Assembly: GCA_020636075.1 (NCBI GenBank)
Contig: JACJYO010000002.1
Span: 310,001-374,000, forward strand
Reading direction: 5' to 3'
DNA: 64,000 nt
DNA from: Lewinellaceae bacterium
GTDB lineage: Bacteria > Bacteroidota > Bacteroidia > Chitinophagales > Saprospiraceae
The notes under the pieces were generated by a model. It was not told the DNA's origin. It worked only from the letters and a program-made list of their open reading frames with translations, and did no database searches. This document shows, piece by piece, positions 26,390 to 34,159 of the stretch. Position 1 is the first letter of the stretch. The number at the start of each line of letters is the position of its first letter. A program made the translations under genes and the position numbers.

Positions 26390-27266
26390 ATGGATTTGCT
26401 TCCTGCTTTTTTTGTCAGGTGCCAATACTGCGTTTGCGCAGCAACCCAATTACTCCGAGACCAACCTGACTACCCACCCGTCCAACGACCGCTATGCCAG
26501 CTATTCACCGGATGGTAGCCGTATCTTGTTCGAATCGGACAGGATGGGCAGTTGGGGCATCTACCTCATGGACTCTGACGGCAAAAACCAACGCGCCGTA
26601 ATTGTTGACAGTGCCGACAACCGGCGTCCGGTATGGTATCCCGACGGCAAGTCAATTCTCTTTGAATCCAACCGAAATGGAGAAATCGCTCTCTACAGGT
26701 ATTCTTTCCAGGCAAGCTCTATAAAGCCCGCAATAGAAGGCGCCATTCCAGAGGGCACTCCCCAATTCGGTCGAATTTCACCCGACGGGAAACAGCTGGT
26801 TTTTACCTTACAACTCAATGATACGGTAATGCACCAGTGCTTATACCATTTTGATAGAAAAACGATTCAGCAGCTGACAACTGGCAATTATAGGTTTGCT
26901 TGTGCTAACTGGTCGCCGAATGGGAAAAACCTGGTGCTGCATGCACGCCATGAAACCGGAAATCAAACCGATGTCATCTACAAGTTTCACCTGAAATACA
27001 GGCGTTGGACGCGGTTGACTCAAAACGATAGCCACAGTTTTTGCCCAGTCTGGTCGAACAATGGTAAGCAGATCGCCTACGTGAAGTCAATGGAAAACTC
27101 CCGACCGGAGATTTTCATCATAAAGCAAGACGGCAAGGTTAACAGGCAAATTACGCAAAACGCTGATGGTGACACCCTGCCCGCCTGGAGCCCGGATGAC
27201 TGTCAACTATTGATCACTGCCTATCGATATGGCAACTTTGAAATTTGCAAAATCCACTTGAACTGA
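26382..27266 (+). CDS. TolB-like beta-propeller (PD40 repeats) periplasmic protein
   Basis: This 294-residue protein has a clear signal peptide ending near AFAQQ and then tandem PD40/TolB-type repeats. YSPDGSRILFESDR, YPDGKSILFESNR, ISPDGKQLVFTL, WSPNGKNLVLHA, WSNNGKQIAYVKS and WSPDDCQLLITAY are about 40-45 residues apart, enough for a six-bladed propeller. Such propellers bind proteins or peptides in the periplasm. The gene overlaps permease copy 5 by 8 bp and precedes copy 6 by 16 bp, so it is an integral part of the permease operon. A second TolB-like gene at 50885 precedes another ATPase of the same family. The function is inferred to be an accessory or substrate-sensing subunit. Confidence 0.82.
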   Translation: MNKWICFLLFLSGANTAFAQQPNYSETNLTTHPSNDRYASYSPDGSRILFESDRMGSWGIYLMDSDGKNQRAVIVDSADNRRPVWYPDGKSILFESNRNGEIALYRYSFQASSIKPAIEGAIPEGTPQFGRISPDGKQLVFTLQLNDTVMHQCLYHFDRKTIQQLTTGNYRFACANWSPNGKNLVLHARHETGNQTDVIYKFHLKYRRWTRLTQNDSHSFCPVWSNNGKQIAYVKSMENSRPEIFIIKQDGKVNRQITQNADGDTLPAWSPDDCQLLITAYRYGNFEICKIHLN

Positions 27267-27282
27267 TCATATTTTAAACGGC

Positions 27283-29730
27283 ATGCTAAAAACATTTTTT
27301 ACGATCGGATTCCGCAATTTTTGGAAGCAAAAGGGCTATTCAGCCATCAATTTGCTTGGCATGACCGTTGGGCTGGCCTGTTGCTTCCTCATACTGATCT
27401 ACATTCGCCATGAACGCAGTTATGACCAGTTTCATCGGGATGTCGGCCGGCTGTTCCGGATTAATTATCAGGCAAAATTTTCCGGCAGCACGTTCGAACT
27501 CACGCAAGTGCCCGCGCCGTTTGGTCCGCAACTGGCTCAAGATTTTCCACAAATTGAAGCCGTAGCGCGGCTGTTTCGGCGCAGCATCAGCGTACGAGAT
27601 GTCAAGAGCGACCGGGTAATTGAAATGCCGCAAGGGATTTTTGCCGATAGCACGGTGATGCAGGTTTTTGACTTTGAGTTTGTGGAGGGTAGTCCCAAAA
27701 ACGCACTAAAGCAACCCTATTCGATCATTTTGACCATCGAGACCGCTCAGCAATTTTTTGGCGATACACCTGCCCTTGGGAAATCATTTCTTCTGGCCGG
27801 ACAAAATACACCATTCACGGTGGCCGGCGTTGTTCGCGACTTTCCGGAAACCGCACACCTGCATTTTGATTTTCTTGCCCCGTTTTCCAACATTGTTGAC
27901 CTGGAACCGCCTTCCGCCAGAGAGGTCATACTGAACGCCCAAACCAATAACTGGCTCGCTTCATACACCTATACGTATGTCCGCTTGAAGCCAGGCGCCT
28001 CCTATACTGAAGTAAATGCAGGGATTCCGGCATTCCTGAAACGGTACGGGCATAAGGATTTTATCAGCAAACAGGGCTTCTTTCTCTTTCCGGTGCGTGA
28101 TATTCACATGCGCTCCGAGGCAGTCAACGAACCGGAATCGGCAGCCAACCCGGTGTATCTGCGCATGTTCGCCATTGTCGGGATTTTGATCTTGCTGATC
28201 GCCTGCATTAATTTCATCAACCTGTCGAATGCCATTTACCTGGAACGCATGAAGGAGGTGGCGGTGCGCAAGGTGCTCGGCGCCGGGAAACGGGGATTGG
28301 TTGGCCAGTTTGTTGGCGAAACTATGCTGTTATGTGGTTTGGCATTTATCCTGGCACTTCTCACCGTGCACCTGGTACTCCCATATTTGGATTCACTTAC
28401 CGACCGGGAACTCCGTTATCGAACCCTGGCGGATTGGCCATTGACTGTAGGGTTTGCGGGGCTATTCCTGGTAGCAGGGCTGCTGGCCGGAGTTTACCCG
28501 GCATTTTTGGCCAGTCGGTTCCAACCGGTGCAAATTTTTCAGAAACACACCGGCCATACAGGTGGCAGATACTGGCTGCGCAAATCGCTGATCACCGTAC
28601 AGTTTATTGTTGGTATTGCCTTATTGAGTGGTGCTTTGATTATAGTCTCACAATTGAATTACTGGCAAAACAGGCCGCTGGGATTTAATCAAAAGCATGT
28701 GCTCACCGTGCCGCTTTTTAGTGCCAACATCAATTCCGCTTTCACGCCCGGTGATGCGCAAATGCGGGAGCGCACCAATTCATTTGAAGAACGGCTGTTG
28801 CAAAATCCGGCCATCCAAAGCGTCACGCTTGCTTCAAACATGCCCGGCAGTGGCGCTACCCGGCATCCGATTGTCACGGACAAAATCAGTCTGGAAGATA
28901 ATGTCGTGCTTCCTTGCATGGCTGTTGACTACGACTTTGCGTCCACCTTCGGGTTGAAAATTATCGCCGGACGGGATTTCGGTAAGCAATACGGCACCGA
29001 CCATATCGATGGGTACATGATCAATGAAACGGCGGTAAAAACCCTGGGCTGGGATAGTCCGCAAGATGCATTGGGACAAAAAATTAGCAAGGGCGGAAAA
29101 GCCGGGAAGATTGTCGGCGTGGTCAATGATTTTCACACAGCCAGTTTACAAACGGCACTGGACCCGCTGGTGCTCGATATTGGCGTTGGCGCATTCACCA
29201 CATTCGGTATTCGTTTAACCGCTGAAGGCATCCCGGAAACACTGAAATTCATCGAAAGTATCTGGAAAAATTATTTCCCGGAAAAAGCTTTTGAATATGC
29301 TTTTCTGGATGAAAATCTGCAAAGTGCCTACCAGAATGAACAGCGTTTGGCAAACCTGACCGGCTATTTTTCGGCTATTGCCATATTCCTGTCCTGCTTC
29401 GGGTTATTTGGTCTGATTAGTTTTACCATTCATCAACGCGCCAAAGAAATCGGTATTCGCAAGGTGCTGGGCGCAACCATTGCCGGCATTGTGAGCCTGG
29501 TTTCCCGGGATTATCTGAAGTTGATCCTGTTGGCCATGCTGGTAGCAACACCCCTGACCTGGTATTACATGGATAGCTGGCTCGACGAATTTATTTACCG
29601 GATAGACATGCCCTGGTGGGTATTCGTGGCGGCGGGTTTATCAGTGGTAGTGGTGGCCTTTATAACGCTGAGTTTGCAAAGCATCAAAGCGGCACTGACG
29701 AATCCGGTGGATAGCCTCCGGTCAGAGTAA
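27283..29730 (+). CDS. FtsX/MacB-type ABC permease, copy 6
   Basis: This 815-residue double-domain permease begins MLKTFFTIGFRNFWKQKGYS. The first coupling motif KEVAVRKVLGAGKRGLVGQF (near residue 323) has Ala for the usual Gly. The second is KEIGIRKVLGATIAGIVSLV (near 720), and the C-terminus is ALTNPVDSLRSE. It follows the TolB-like gene by 16 bp and is the last permease of the first run. The next gene, an MFS carrier, starts 69 bp later. Confidence 0.88.
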   Translation: MLKTFFTIGFRNFWKQKGYSAINLLGMTVGLACCFLILIYIRHERSYDQFHRDVGRLFRINYQAKFSGSTFELTQVPAPFGPQLAQDFPQIEAVARLFRRSISVRDVKSDRVIEMPQGIFADSTVMQVFDFEFVEGSPKNALKQPYSIILTIETAQQFFGDTPALGKSFLLAGQNTPFTVAGVVRDFPETAHLHFDFLAPFSNIVDLEPPSAREVILNAQTNNWLASYTYTYVRLKPGASYTEVNAGIPAFLKRYGHKDFISKQGFFLFPVRDIHMRSEAVNEPESAANPVYLRMFAIVGILILLIACINFINLSNAIYLERMKEVAVRKVLGAGKRGLVGQFVGETMLLCGLAFILALLTVHLVLPYLDSLTDRELRYRTLADWPLTVGFAGLFLVAGLLAGVYPAFLASRFQPVQIFQKHTGHTGGRYWLRKSLITVQFIVGIALLSGALIIVSQLNYWQNRPLGFNQKHVLTVPLFSANINSAFTPGDAQMRERTNSFEERLLQNPAIQSVTLASNMPGSGATRHPIVTDKISLEDNVVLPCMAVDYDFASTFGLKIIAGRDFGKQYGTDHIDGYMINETAVKTLGWDSPQDALGQKISKGGKAGKIVGVVNDFHTASLQTALDPLVLDIGVGAFTTFGIRLTAEGIPETLKFIESIWKNYFPEKAFEYAFLDENLQSAYQNEQRLANLTGYFSAIAIFLSCFGLFGLISFTIHQRAKEIGIRKVLGATIAGIVSLVSRDYLKLILLAMLVATPLTWYYMDSWLDEFIYRIDMPWWVFVAAGLSVVVVAFITLSLQSIKAALTNPVDSLRSE

Positions 29731-29799
29731 AGCAGGTTCAGGAGTCCCCGAGTTTGTATTTCTCAGTACATTGACGGCAGAAACTACACCTTGCCTGTC

Positions 29800-31173
29800 A
29801 TGTCTTTTGCTGCATTTCTTGATAAATCGAAAACCATTGCACCGCCGGGATTTAACCGCTGGCTGGTTCCGCCGGCTGCGTTAGCAATTCACCTGTGCAT
29901 TGGTCAGATCTACGCCTATAGTGTATTCAACAAGCCGCTGACCCAAGTGCTCGGCATTGCGCAATCGGCCCCCGGAGACTGGTCGCTGGTAGAGATCGGT
30001 CATATTTTTTCCATTGCGTTGTTTTGCCTGGGCGCATCGGCAGCGCTGTTCGGCAAATGGCTGGAACGCGTTGGGCCAAGACGCGCCATGTTTACCTCGG
30101 CCTTGTGTTTTGCCGGCGGCTTTTTTGTGTCGGCGCTCGGCGTGTGGACGCATCAGATTTGGCTGTTGTACCTGGGGCACGGCGTACTGGGTGGTATTGG
30201 TCTGGGGCTGGGCTATATTTCTCCGGTTTCTACCCTGATCAAATGGTTTCCCGACCGGCCGGGCATGGCAACCGGTTTGGCAATCATGGGATTTGGCGGT
30301 GGAGCAATGGTAGCGGCGCCCCTGTCCATCGCGCTGATGAATGGTTTTAAAACAGCTAATTCGACGGGCGTTGCCGAGACATTTCTGGTAATGGGTGGTC
30401 TGTATTTCCTGTTTATGCTTTTTGGCGTGCTCACCGTTCGAATTCCGCCTCAGGGCTGGTCGCCGGGAAATGCAGGTTTGGTCCAAAATCGAAAGCCCGC
30501 AGGTGCCGATGTGAATGCCAATACGGCTGTGCGCACCCCACAGTTTTACTTGCTGTTTGCTGTACTTATGCTGAACGTTACCGCAGGCATTGGGGTTTTG
30601 GGGCAGGCCTCTGTGATGATCCAGGAAATGTTTTCCGAAAAAGTGGTAGGCGCCGGCCGGGCCGTTTCCGTGGCGGCAGCCGGCGGTTTTGTAGGCCTGT
30701 TGAGTTTATTCAATATGCTTGGGCGATTTTTCTGGTCTTCCTTATCGGACAAGATTGGCCGCAAGCATACCTATTCCGTCTTTTTTCTGTTGGGCGCAGC
30801 CCTCTATTTTTTGGTTCCGCTCACCGGGCAATTGGGAAATATCGTCGCATTTGTTGCTGCATTTTGTGTGATTATGAGCATGTACGGCGGTGGTTTTGCA
30901 ACAATTCCGGCGTATTTGCGCGACATGTTCGGCACTATGGAAGTGGGTGCCATCCATGGGCGATTGCTGTTGGCCTGGTCTATAGCGGCTTTGTTGGGGC
31001 CTCAATTGGTCAACAACCTGCGTGCCTACCAGATTGAAACAATGCATATGCCGGCAGCCAATGCCTATTCCACAACAATGTACATCATGGCCGGGCTGCT
31101 CCTGATCGGTTTTTTGTGTAACATCAGCATCCGCCCTGTACCGGAAAAATACCACTACCATGAAAAAAACTGA
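29800..31173 (+). CDS. OFA-family MFS transporter
   Basis: This 457-residue major facilitator with 12 predicted helices resembles the oxalate/formate antiporter (OFA) family. The GQIYAYSVFNKPL stretch in helix 1 and the GLGLGYISPVSTLIKWFPDRPGMATGLAIMG region are typical. A second-half motif (GRFFWSSLSDKIGRK) corresponds to the MFS loop 8-9 motif. The ATG at 29800 is preferred over the TTG at 29791. The substrate is probably a small organic anion, but oxalate cannot be assumed. Its end overlaps a 38-residue ORF, which fits the known pairing of OFA carriers with a small membrane subunit. Confidence 0.82.
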   Translation: MSFAAFLDKSKTIAPPGFNRWLVPPAALAIHLCIGQIYAYSVFNKPLTQVLGIAQSAPGDWSLVEIGHIFSIALFCLGASAALFGKWLERVGPRRAMFTSALCFAGGFFVSALGVWTHQIWLLYLGHGVLGGIGLGLGYISPVSTLIKWFPDRPGMATGLAIMGFGGGAMVAAPLSIALMNGFKTANSTGVAETFLVMGGLYFLFMLFGVLTVRIPPQGWSPGNAGLVQNRKPAGADVNANTAVRTPQFYLLFAVLMLNVTAGIGVLGQASVMIQEMFSEKVVGAGRAVSVAAAGGFVGLLSLFNMLGRFFWSSLSDKIGRKHTYSVFFLLGAALYFLVPLTGQLGNIVAFVAAFCVIMSMYGGGFATIPAYLRDMFGTMEVGAIHGRLLLAWSIAALLGPQLVNNLRAYQIETMHMPAANAYSTTMYIMAGLLLIGFLCNISIRPVPEKYHYHEKN

Positions 31174-31276
31174 ACAAGGAGGCTTGCGCCTTTGGCTTTC
31201 CTGGGCCTTTGTCGGCATCCCGCTGCTATGGGGGATCCTGCGCACCTTGCTGACCTCACTGGAACTTTTCCGGTAA
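31160..31276 (+). CDS. MFS transporter small subunit-like protein (38 aa)
   Basis: This short reading frame codes for MKKTEQGGLRLWLSWAFVG followed by IPLLWGILRTLLTSLELFR, one amphipathic or transmembrane helix. It overlaps the end of the MFS gene by 14 bp. Small proteins with a W-x-x-P-L-x-W-G core directly behind OFA-type MFS genes are annotated as MFS small subunits in other bacteria; I recall this family from knowledge and have not searched for it. The role would be assembly or stabilisation of the carrier. Confidence 0.68.
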   Translation: MKKTEQGGLRLWLSWAFVGIPLLWGILRTLLTSLELFR

Positions 31277-31285
31277 AAACCTCGT

Positions 31286-31321
31286 CGTTCGGATTCGTAC
31301 AATGCTGTTCGGATGCGGACA
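31286..31321. promoter_or_regulatory. two dyads of the TGTYCR-N4-YGRACA type
   Basis: CGTTCGGATTCGTACA (31286-31301) and TGTTCGGATGCGGACA (31306-31321) start 20 bp apart. The second is a complete dyad; the first deviates at two positions. They are centred 100 and 80 bp upstream of the GG of the sigma54 element at 31393, the same geometry as before the MacA-like gene. Probably they bind the sigma54 activator encoded at 10222. Confidence 0.62.
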
Positions 31322-31392
31322 GAGCGCCGCGCATAGAACCGCCCTAAGTCACTGTAAATCAGCACAAAGAAAGTTCGGCACAACTTGTGTGT

Positions 31393-31408
31393 TGGAATTT
31401 GCTTTGCA
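31393..31408 (+). promoter_or_regulatory. sigma54 (-24/-12) promoter of the small gene at 31494
   Basis: TGGAATTTGCTTTGCA has TGG and a perfect TTGCA at the correct sigma54 spacing, but lacks the CA after TGG. The predicted start site is near 31419, giving a 5' leader of about 75 bases. Paired dyads lie upstream at the expected distance. Confidence 0.58.
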
Positions 31409-31493
31409 AATTTCGATTTACGAATTGCGCTTTACACCGCTGATTTAATCTGGCAGAAAACAGGGATTCGTAAATCTAAAATCAGTAGTCATC

Positions 31494-31787
31494 ATGCCAC
31501 ACATCGCCATTCCGATCCCTTCCGGCCCTGGTAAACAGGAGATTGAAATTGACATGAAAATCAACGGCAAGCAGCAGCAAATCCACTACCGCGTGGAATT
31601 GTTTTACTGGTCTGATTGCAACATCCCAACGGTCAGCCGTGTGGAATGTGTTCGCAGTATCCTGACAGGTTACGATCAGGACTGGATGTTGTATTTCATC
31701 GGAGAGCCGACCGATGAGTTTATTCCGATCATTTTTGTAAAAAAGAAGGAATGGACTGAGCAACGCCGGTTGGTGCAGCAGCCCTGA
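31494..31787 (+). CDS. 97-aa protein of unknown function
   Basis: I do not recognise this small, probably cytoplasmic protein. It has no signal peptide or membrane helix. The middle shows alternating hydrophobic residues (KQEIEIDMKINGKQQQIHYR, then DWMLYFIGEPTDEFIPIIFV), suggesting a compact beta-rich fold, and the pattern is coding-like. It stands alone between the MFS pair and the convergent oxidoreductase, with 10 bp between the stop codons. It appears to have its own sigma54 promoter and activator sites, so it is probably a regulon member linked to the ABC island. A role as modulator or adaptor is only a guess. Confidence 0.65.
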   Translation: MPHIAIPIPSGPGKQEIEIDMKINGKQQQIHYRVELFYWSDCNIPTVSRVECVRSILTGYDQDWMLYFIGEPTDEFIPIIFVKKKEWTEQRRLVQQP

Positions 31788-31797
31788 ATAGCGCGAC

Positions 31798-32988
31798 TCA
31801 CTCCGCCTTAAAACGGGCCTCTTCCAGTTGCCGGGTATTTGCATCGAACTGCCGCCACCGGTAGCGGTCCGACCATTTGTGCTTGCCACCGGTAGCCACA
31901 TCGGCAATCATAGCGCCCAAAACAGGCGCCATTTTGAAGCCGTGCCCACTGCCGCCTGCCGCCACCACCAGGTTCTTCAGTTCCGGATGCCGGTCGATCC
32001 AGAAATGCCCGTCGCGGGTATCACTGTACAGGCAACGCCGGGTGAAAACGACCGGGTCATTTGCCAGGGTTGGGATATGCTCCTCCAGAAATGCCCGCAA
32101 GTTGGCGATATCGCCAGCAGTGACAACGCGTTCGTCGCGTTCCGGATCCAGTTCAATGCCGATGCCGTGGTTGGCAATTTTTACCACATTTTCGGTTGGG
32201 TGCAATGGAAATCCGTACCAGCCGGTATGGGAAATATCCGACGTGAATACCGAAAATTGAGGGAATTGGAACAATTCCGGTCGGCTTGGTCGCAAATGGA
32301 AAACAGGATGCCCGGTAGCGCGCAAGATCGGCTTTAGTTCCGGCAACAAGTTCGGGGTATAAGCACCGGCGCACAGGAGTATTTCGCCTGCGGCAAAACG
32401 CTGCCCTTCCCGGGTCTGCACTGCCACCACGCGACCTTTGTTTTTTTCAAAAAGCAAGACGGATTGGTACTGCCATATTTCGACACCTAATTGTACTGCA
32501 TACGCAGCCAGTCGTTGCACTACCCTACCCGACTCGGCGAATCCTGCACGCGAATTGAAAATGGCATCGGTATAGGGGCCAGAAGCAAATGCCGGAAAGC
32601 GGAGCTCCAGGTCTTTTTTGGAAAGTCGTTCCGGTTGATGACCGCGGCGAATCAGGTTTGAGGAACTGGCGCCTTCAAAAGATTCCGGATCATTGGAGGC
32701 ATTTTGTTTGCAAAGCATCAAAAAGCCGGTTTCGTGGTACAGTTTGTCTTGAAAAAAATCATTCCAGCCATGCCAGCCATCGATAGCTGCATCTGCCATC
32801 GCCATATACTCCAGGTCGGCGCCATATTCCATGCGTATCACCTTGCTGATGTCGGTCGATGCAGCCATGGGATGCGGAATACTGTCGGGGTTCAGTACGC
32901 CAACCTGATAACCGCGCTTTTGCAACTCAACGGCAGCGGTAATACCAAAGATCCCGGCGCCCACAACCAGAAAATCATATTGTTTCAT
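31798..32988 (-). CDS. FAD-dependent oxidoreductase (DAO/sarcosine-oxidase type)
   Basis: This 396-residue flavoenzyme of the D-amino-acid oxidase superfamily starts with the dinucleotide-binding motif VVGAGIFGITAAVELQKRG (residues 7-25, GxGxxG). A C-terminal FAD-contact segment (LVVAAGGSGHGFKMAPVLG) is also seen. It most resembles monomeric sarcosine oxidase or N-methyl-amino-acid oxidases, which oxidise secondary or tertiary amines to imine and hydrogen peroxide. There is no signal peptide, so it should be cytoplasmic. It is a single gene between two convergent and divergent neighbours. The exact substrate is not visible. Confidence 0.82.
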   Translation of the reverse strand: MKQYDFLVVGAGIFGITAAVELQKRGYQVGVLNPDSIPHPMAASTDISKVIRMEYGADLEYMAMADAAIDGWHGWNDFFQDKLYHETGFLMLCKQNASNDPESFEGASSSNLIRRGHQPERLSKKDLELRFPAFASGPYTDAIFNSRAGFAESGRVVQRLAAYAVQLGVEIWQYQSVLLFEKNKGRVVAVQTREGQRFAAGEILLCAGAYTPNLLPELKPILRATGHPVFHLRPSRPELFQFPQFSVFTSDISHTGWYGFPLHPTENVVKIANHGIGIELDPERDERVVTAGDIANLRAFLEEHIPTLANDPVVFTRRCLYSDTRDGHFWIDRHPELKNLVVAAGGSGHGFKMAPVLGAMIADVATGGKHKWSDRYRWRQFDANTRQLEEARFKAE

Positions 32989-33047
32989 ACAGCGAAAAAT
33001 ACGGGAGTTTGTAAAAAATTATCGGATACAAGTGGATAATGCGAATT

Positions 33048-33084
33048 GCCTCATTTTCGAACACAGGGTGTTCGTTTTCGAACA
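33048..33084. promoter_or_regulatory. paired dyads, one perfect (TGTTCG-TTTT-CGAACA)
   Basis: A perfect 16-bp dyad TGTTCGTTTTCGAACA occupies 33069-33084. A degraded copy, GCCTCATTTTCGAACA, with only the right half intact, is at 33048-33063, 21 bp upstream. They are centred 63 and 84 bp before the GG of the sigma54 element at 33139, the same layout as at the other three sites. Confidence 0.65.
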
Positions 33085-33138
33085 GTTTTTTCGTGTTCAT
33101 TTTTTCGTAAAATGTTGTAAAAAAGCAACTTATGTCGA

Positions 33139-33154
33139 TGGCATAGTCCTTGGT
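33139..33154 (+). promoter_or_regulatory. sigma54 (-24/-12) promoter of the orphan MacB-domain gene
   Basis: TGGCATAGTCCTTGGT shares TGGCATA-N2-CC-TTG with the element before the MacA-like gene. The predicted start site is near 33165, 51 bp before the ATG at 33216. Perfect upstream dyads support it. It probably drives the orphan periplasmic-domain gene and the two permeases behind it. Confidence 0.65.
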
Positions 33155-33215
33155 ATTAAACAGGCAACAACTAAACAATTAACCGTCCGGCAGCAAACGG
33201 GCCAAAAATTACGCT

Positions 33216-34118
33216 ATGAACCGCCGCAATTCGACACCGATCCAACAATCTTTTCTCCGGCAATATCAACAAGCCGTACTTGCTTTCAGCAGCCTGTTAT
33301 TGGGCCTTGCCTTCGTTTTCATTGCCTCTGCATTCATGCAAAAGGATGAAGCTGCAACAAAACAACCGGAAGACGTTTTCCGGGTATGCAAGTGGATCAC
33401 TGCACCCGATGGCACCAGGGAGCAATCCGTAAAAACAGCGGGTTTGCTGGCCCCCGAGCTAAACCGCCAACTGCCGGGCACCATAGCGCATATTGCACGC
33501 TTTATGAACTGGCCGGAGGAAGTTGCTGTAACGAATTACGAACAACTGGCGCCTACTGAAAAATGGGCTTTTGCCGACCCGGCCATCATGCAATTGTTTA
33601 ATCTGAAGGCCGTATACGGAAACGTGAAAACCGCCTTGAATAAACCGGGGCAGTTGGTGCTGACGGACCGCTATGCCAAAAAATTGTTTGGCTCAGTAAA
33701 TCCTGTTGGGAAAACTTTGATGGGATTAGGTGGAAAAACCTACACGGTGGCTGCAGTAGTGGAGCATCCGGCCAGCCATGTTGCTATTCAATTTGATGTG
33801 ATAGCCTCCTGGGCTTCTACACTTGAAGATAACGGCATACACGCCTTTCCATTTTTGAACAACTGGACGGCACAATTGGCCGAAACGTTCATCCGGCTGG
33901 AGGATACCGAACAAAAAGCCCTGGTCCAGCAAGCGATCCTGGAAGTAGCGCGAAAATCGCCACACCCCTCCGGTTGTACGGATATTTTCATCCAGTCGCT
34001 CAATAAAACCAAGGAGAATACCAGCATCCGGGAAAATGCCGAGCAAGATCGGTTTGGCGCCCGTGTTTCGCCACCGGGCGGCCGGATGGTTTTAGTTGCC
34101 GGCGGCCTGGTGTTGTAG
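33216..34118 (+). CDS. stand-alone MacB-type periplasmic domain protein
   Basis: This 300-residue protein resembles only the first quarter of the neighbouring permeases. It has one N-terminal membrane helix (about residues 20-42) followed by a MacB_PCD-like domain with the familiar stretch FADPAIMQLFNLKAVYGNVKTAL, then LVLTDRYAKKLFGSVNPVGKT (residues about 125-170). The FtsX helices and coupling motifs are absent, so it cannot itself be a permease. The tail (GGRMVLVAGGLVL) is weakly hydrophobic. No continuation in another frame is evident before the next gene, so this looks like an independent protein rather than a frameshift product. It lies directly behind a sigma54 promoter and 41 bp before permease copy 7. 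A regulatory or decoy subunit is one possibility; a decaying permease is another. Confidence 0.72.
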   Translation: MNRRNSTPIQQSFLRQYQQAVLAFSSLLLGLAFVFIASAFMQKDEAATKQPEDVFRVCKWITAPDGTREQSVKTAGLLAPELNRQLPGTIAHIARFMNWPEEVAVTNYEQLAPTEKWAFADPAIMQLFNLKAVYGNVKTALNKPGQLVLTDRYAKKLFGSVNPVGKTLMGLGGKTYTVAAVVEHPASHVAIQFDVIASWASTLEDNGIHAFPFLNNWTAQLAETFIRLEDTEQKALVQQAILEVARKSPHPSGCTDIFIQSLNKTKENTSIRENAEQDRFGARVSPPGGRMVLVAGGLVL

Positions 34119-34159
34119 TTGAAAATCACCGTTTTCCTAATTGCTGAATTTGCGGCTTT

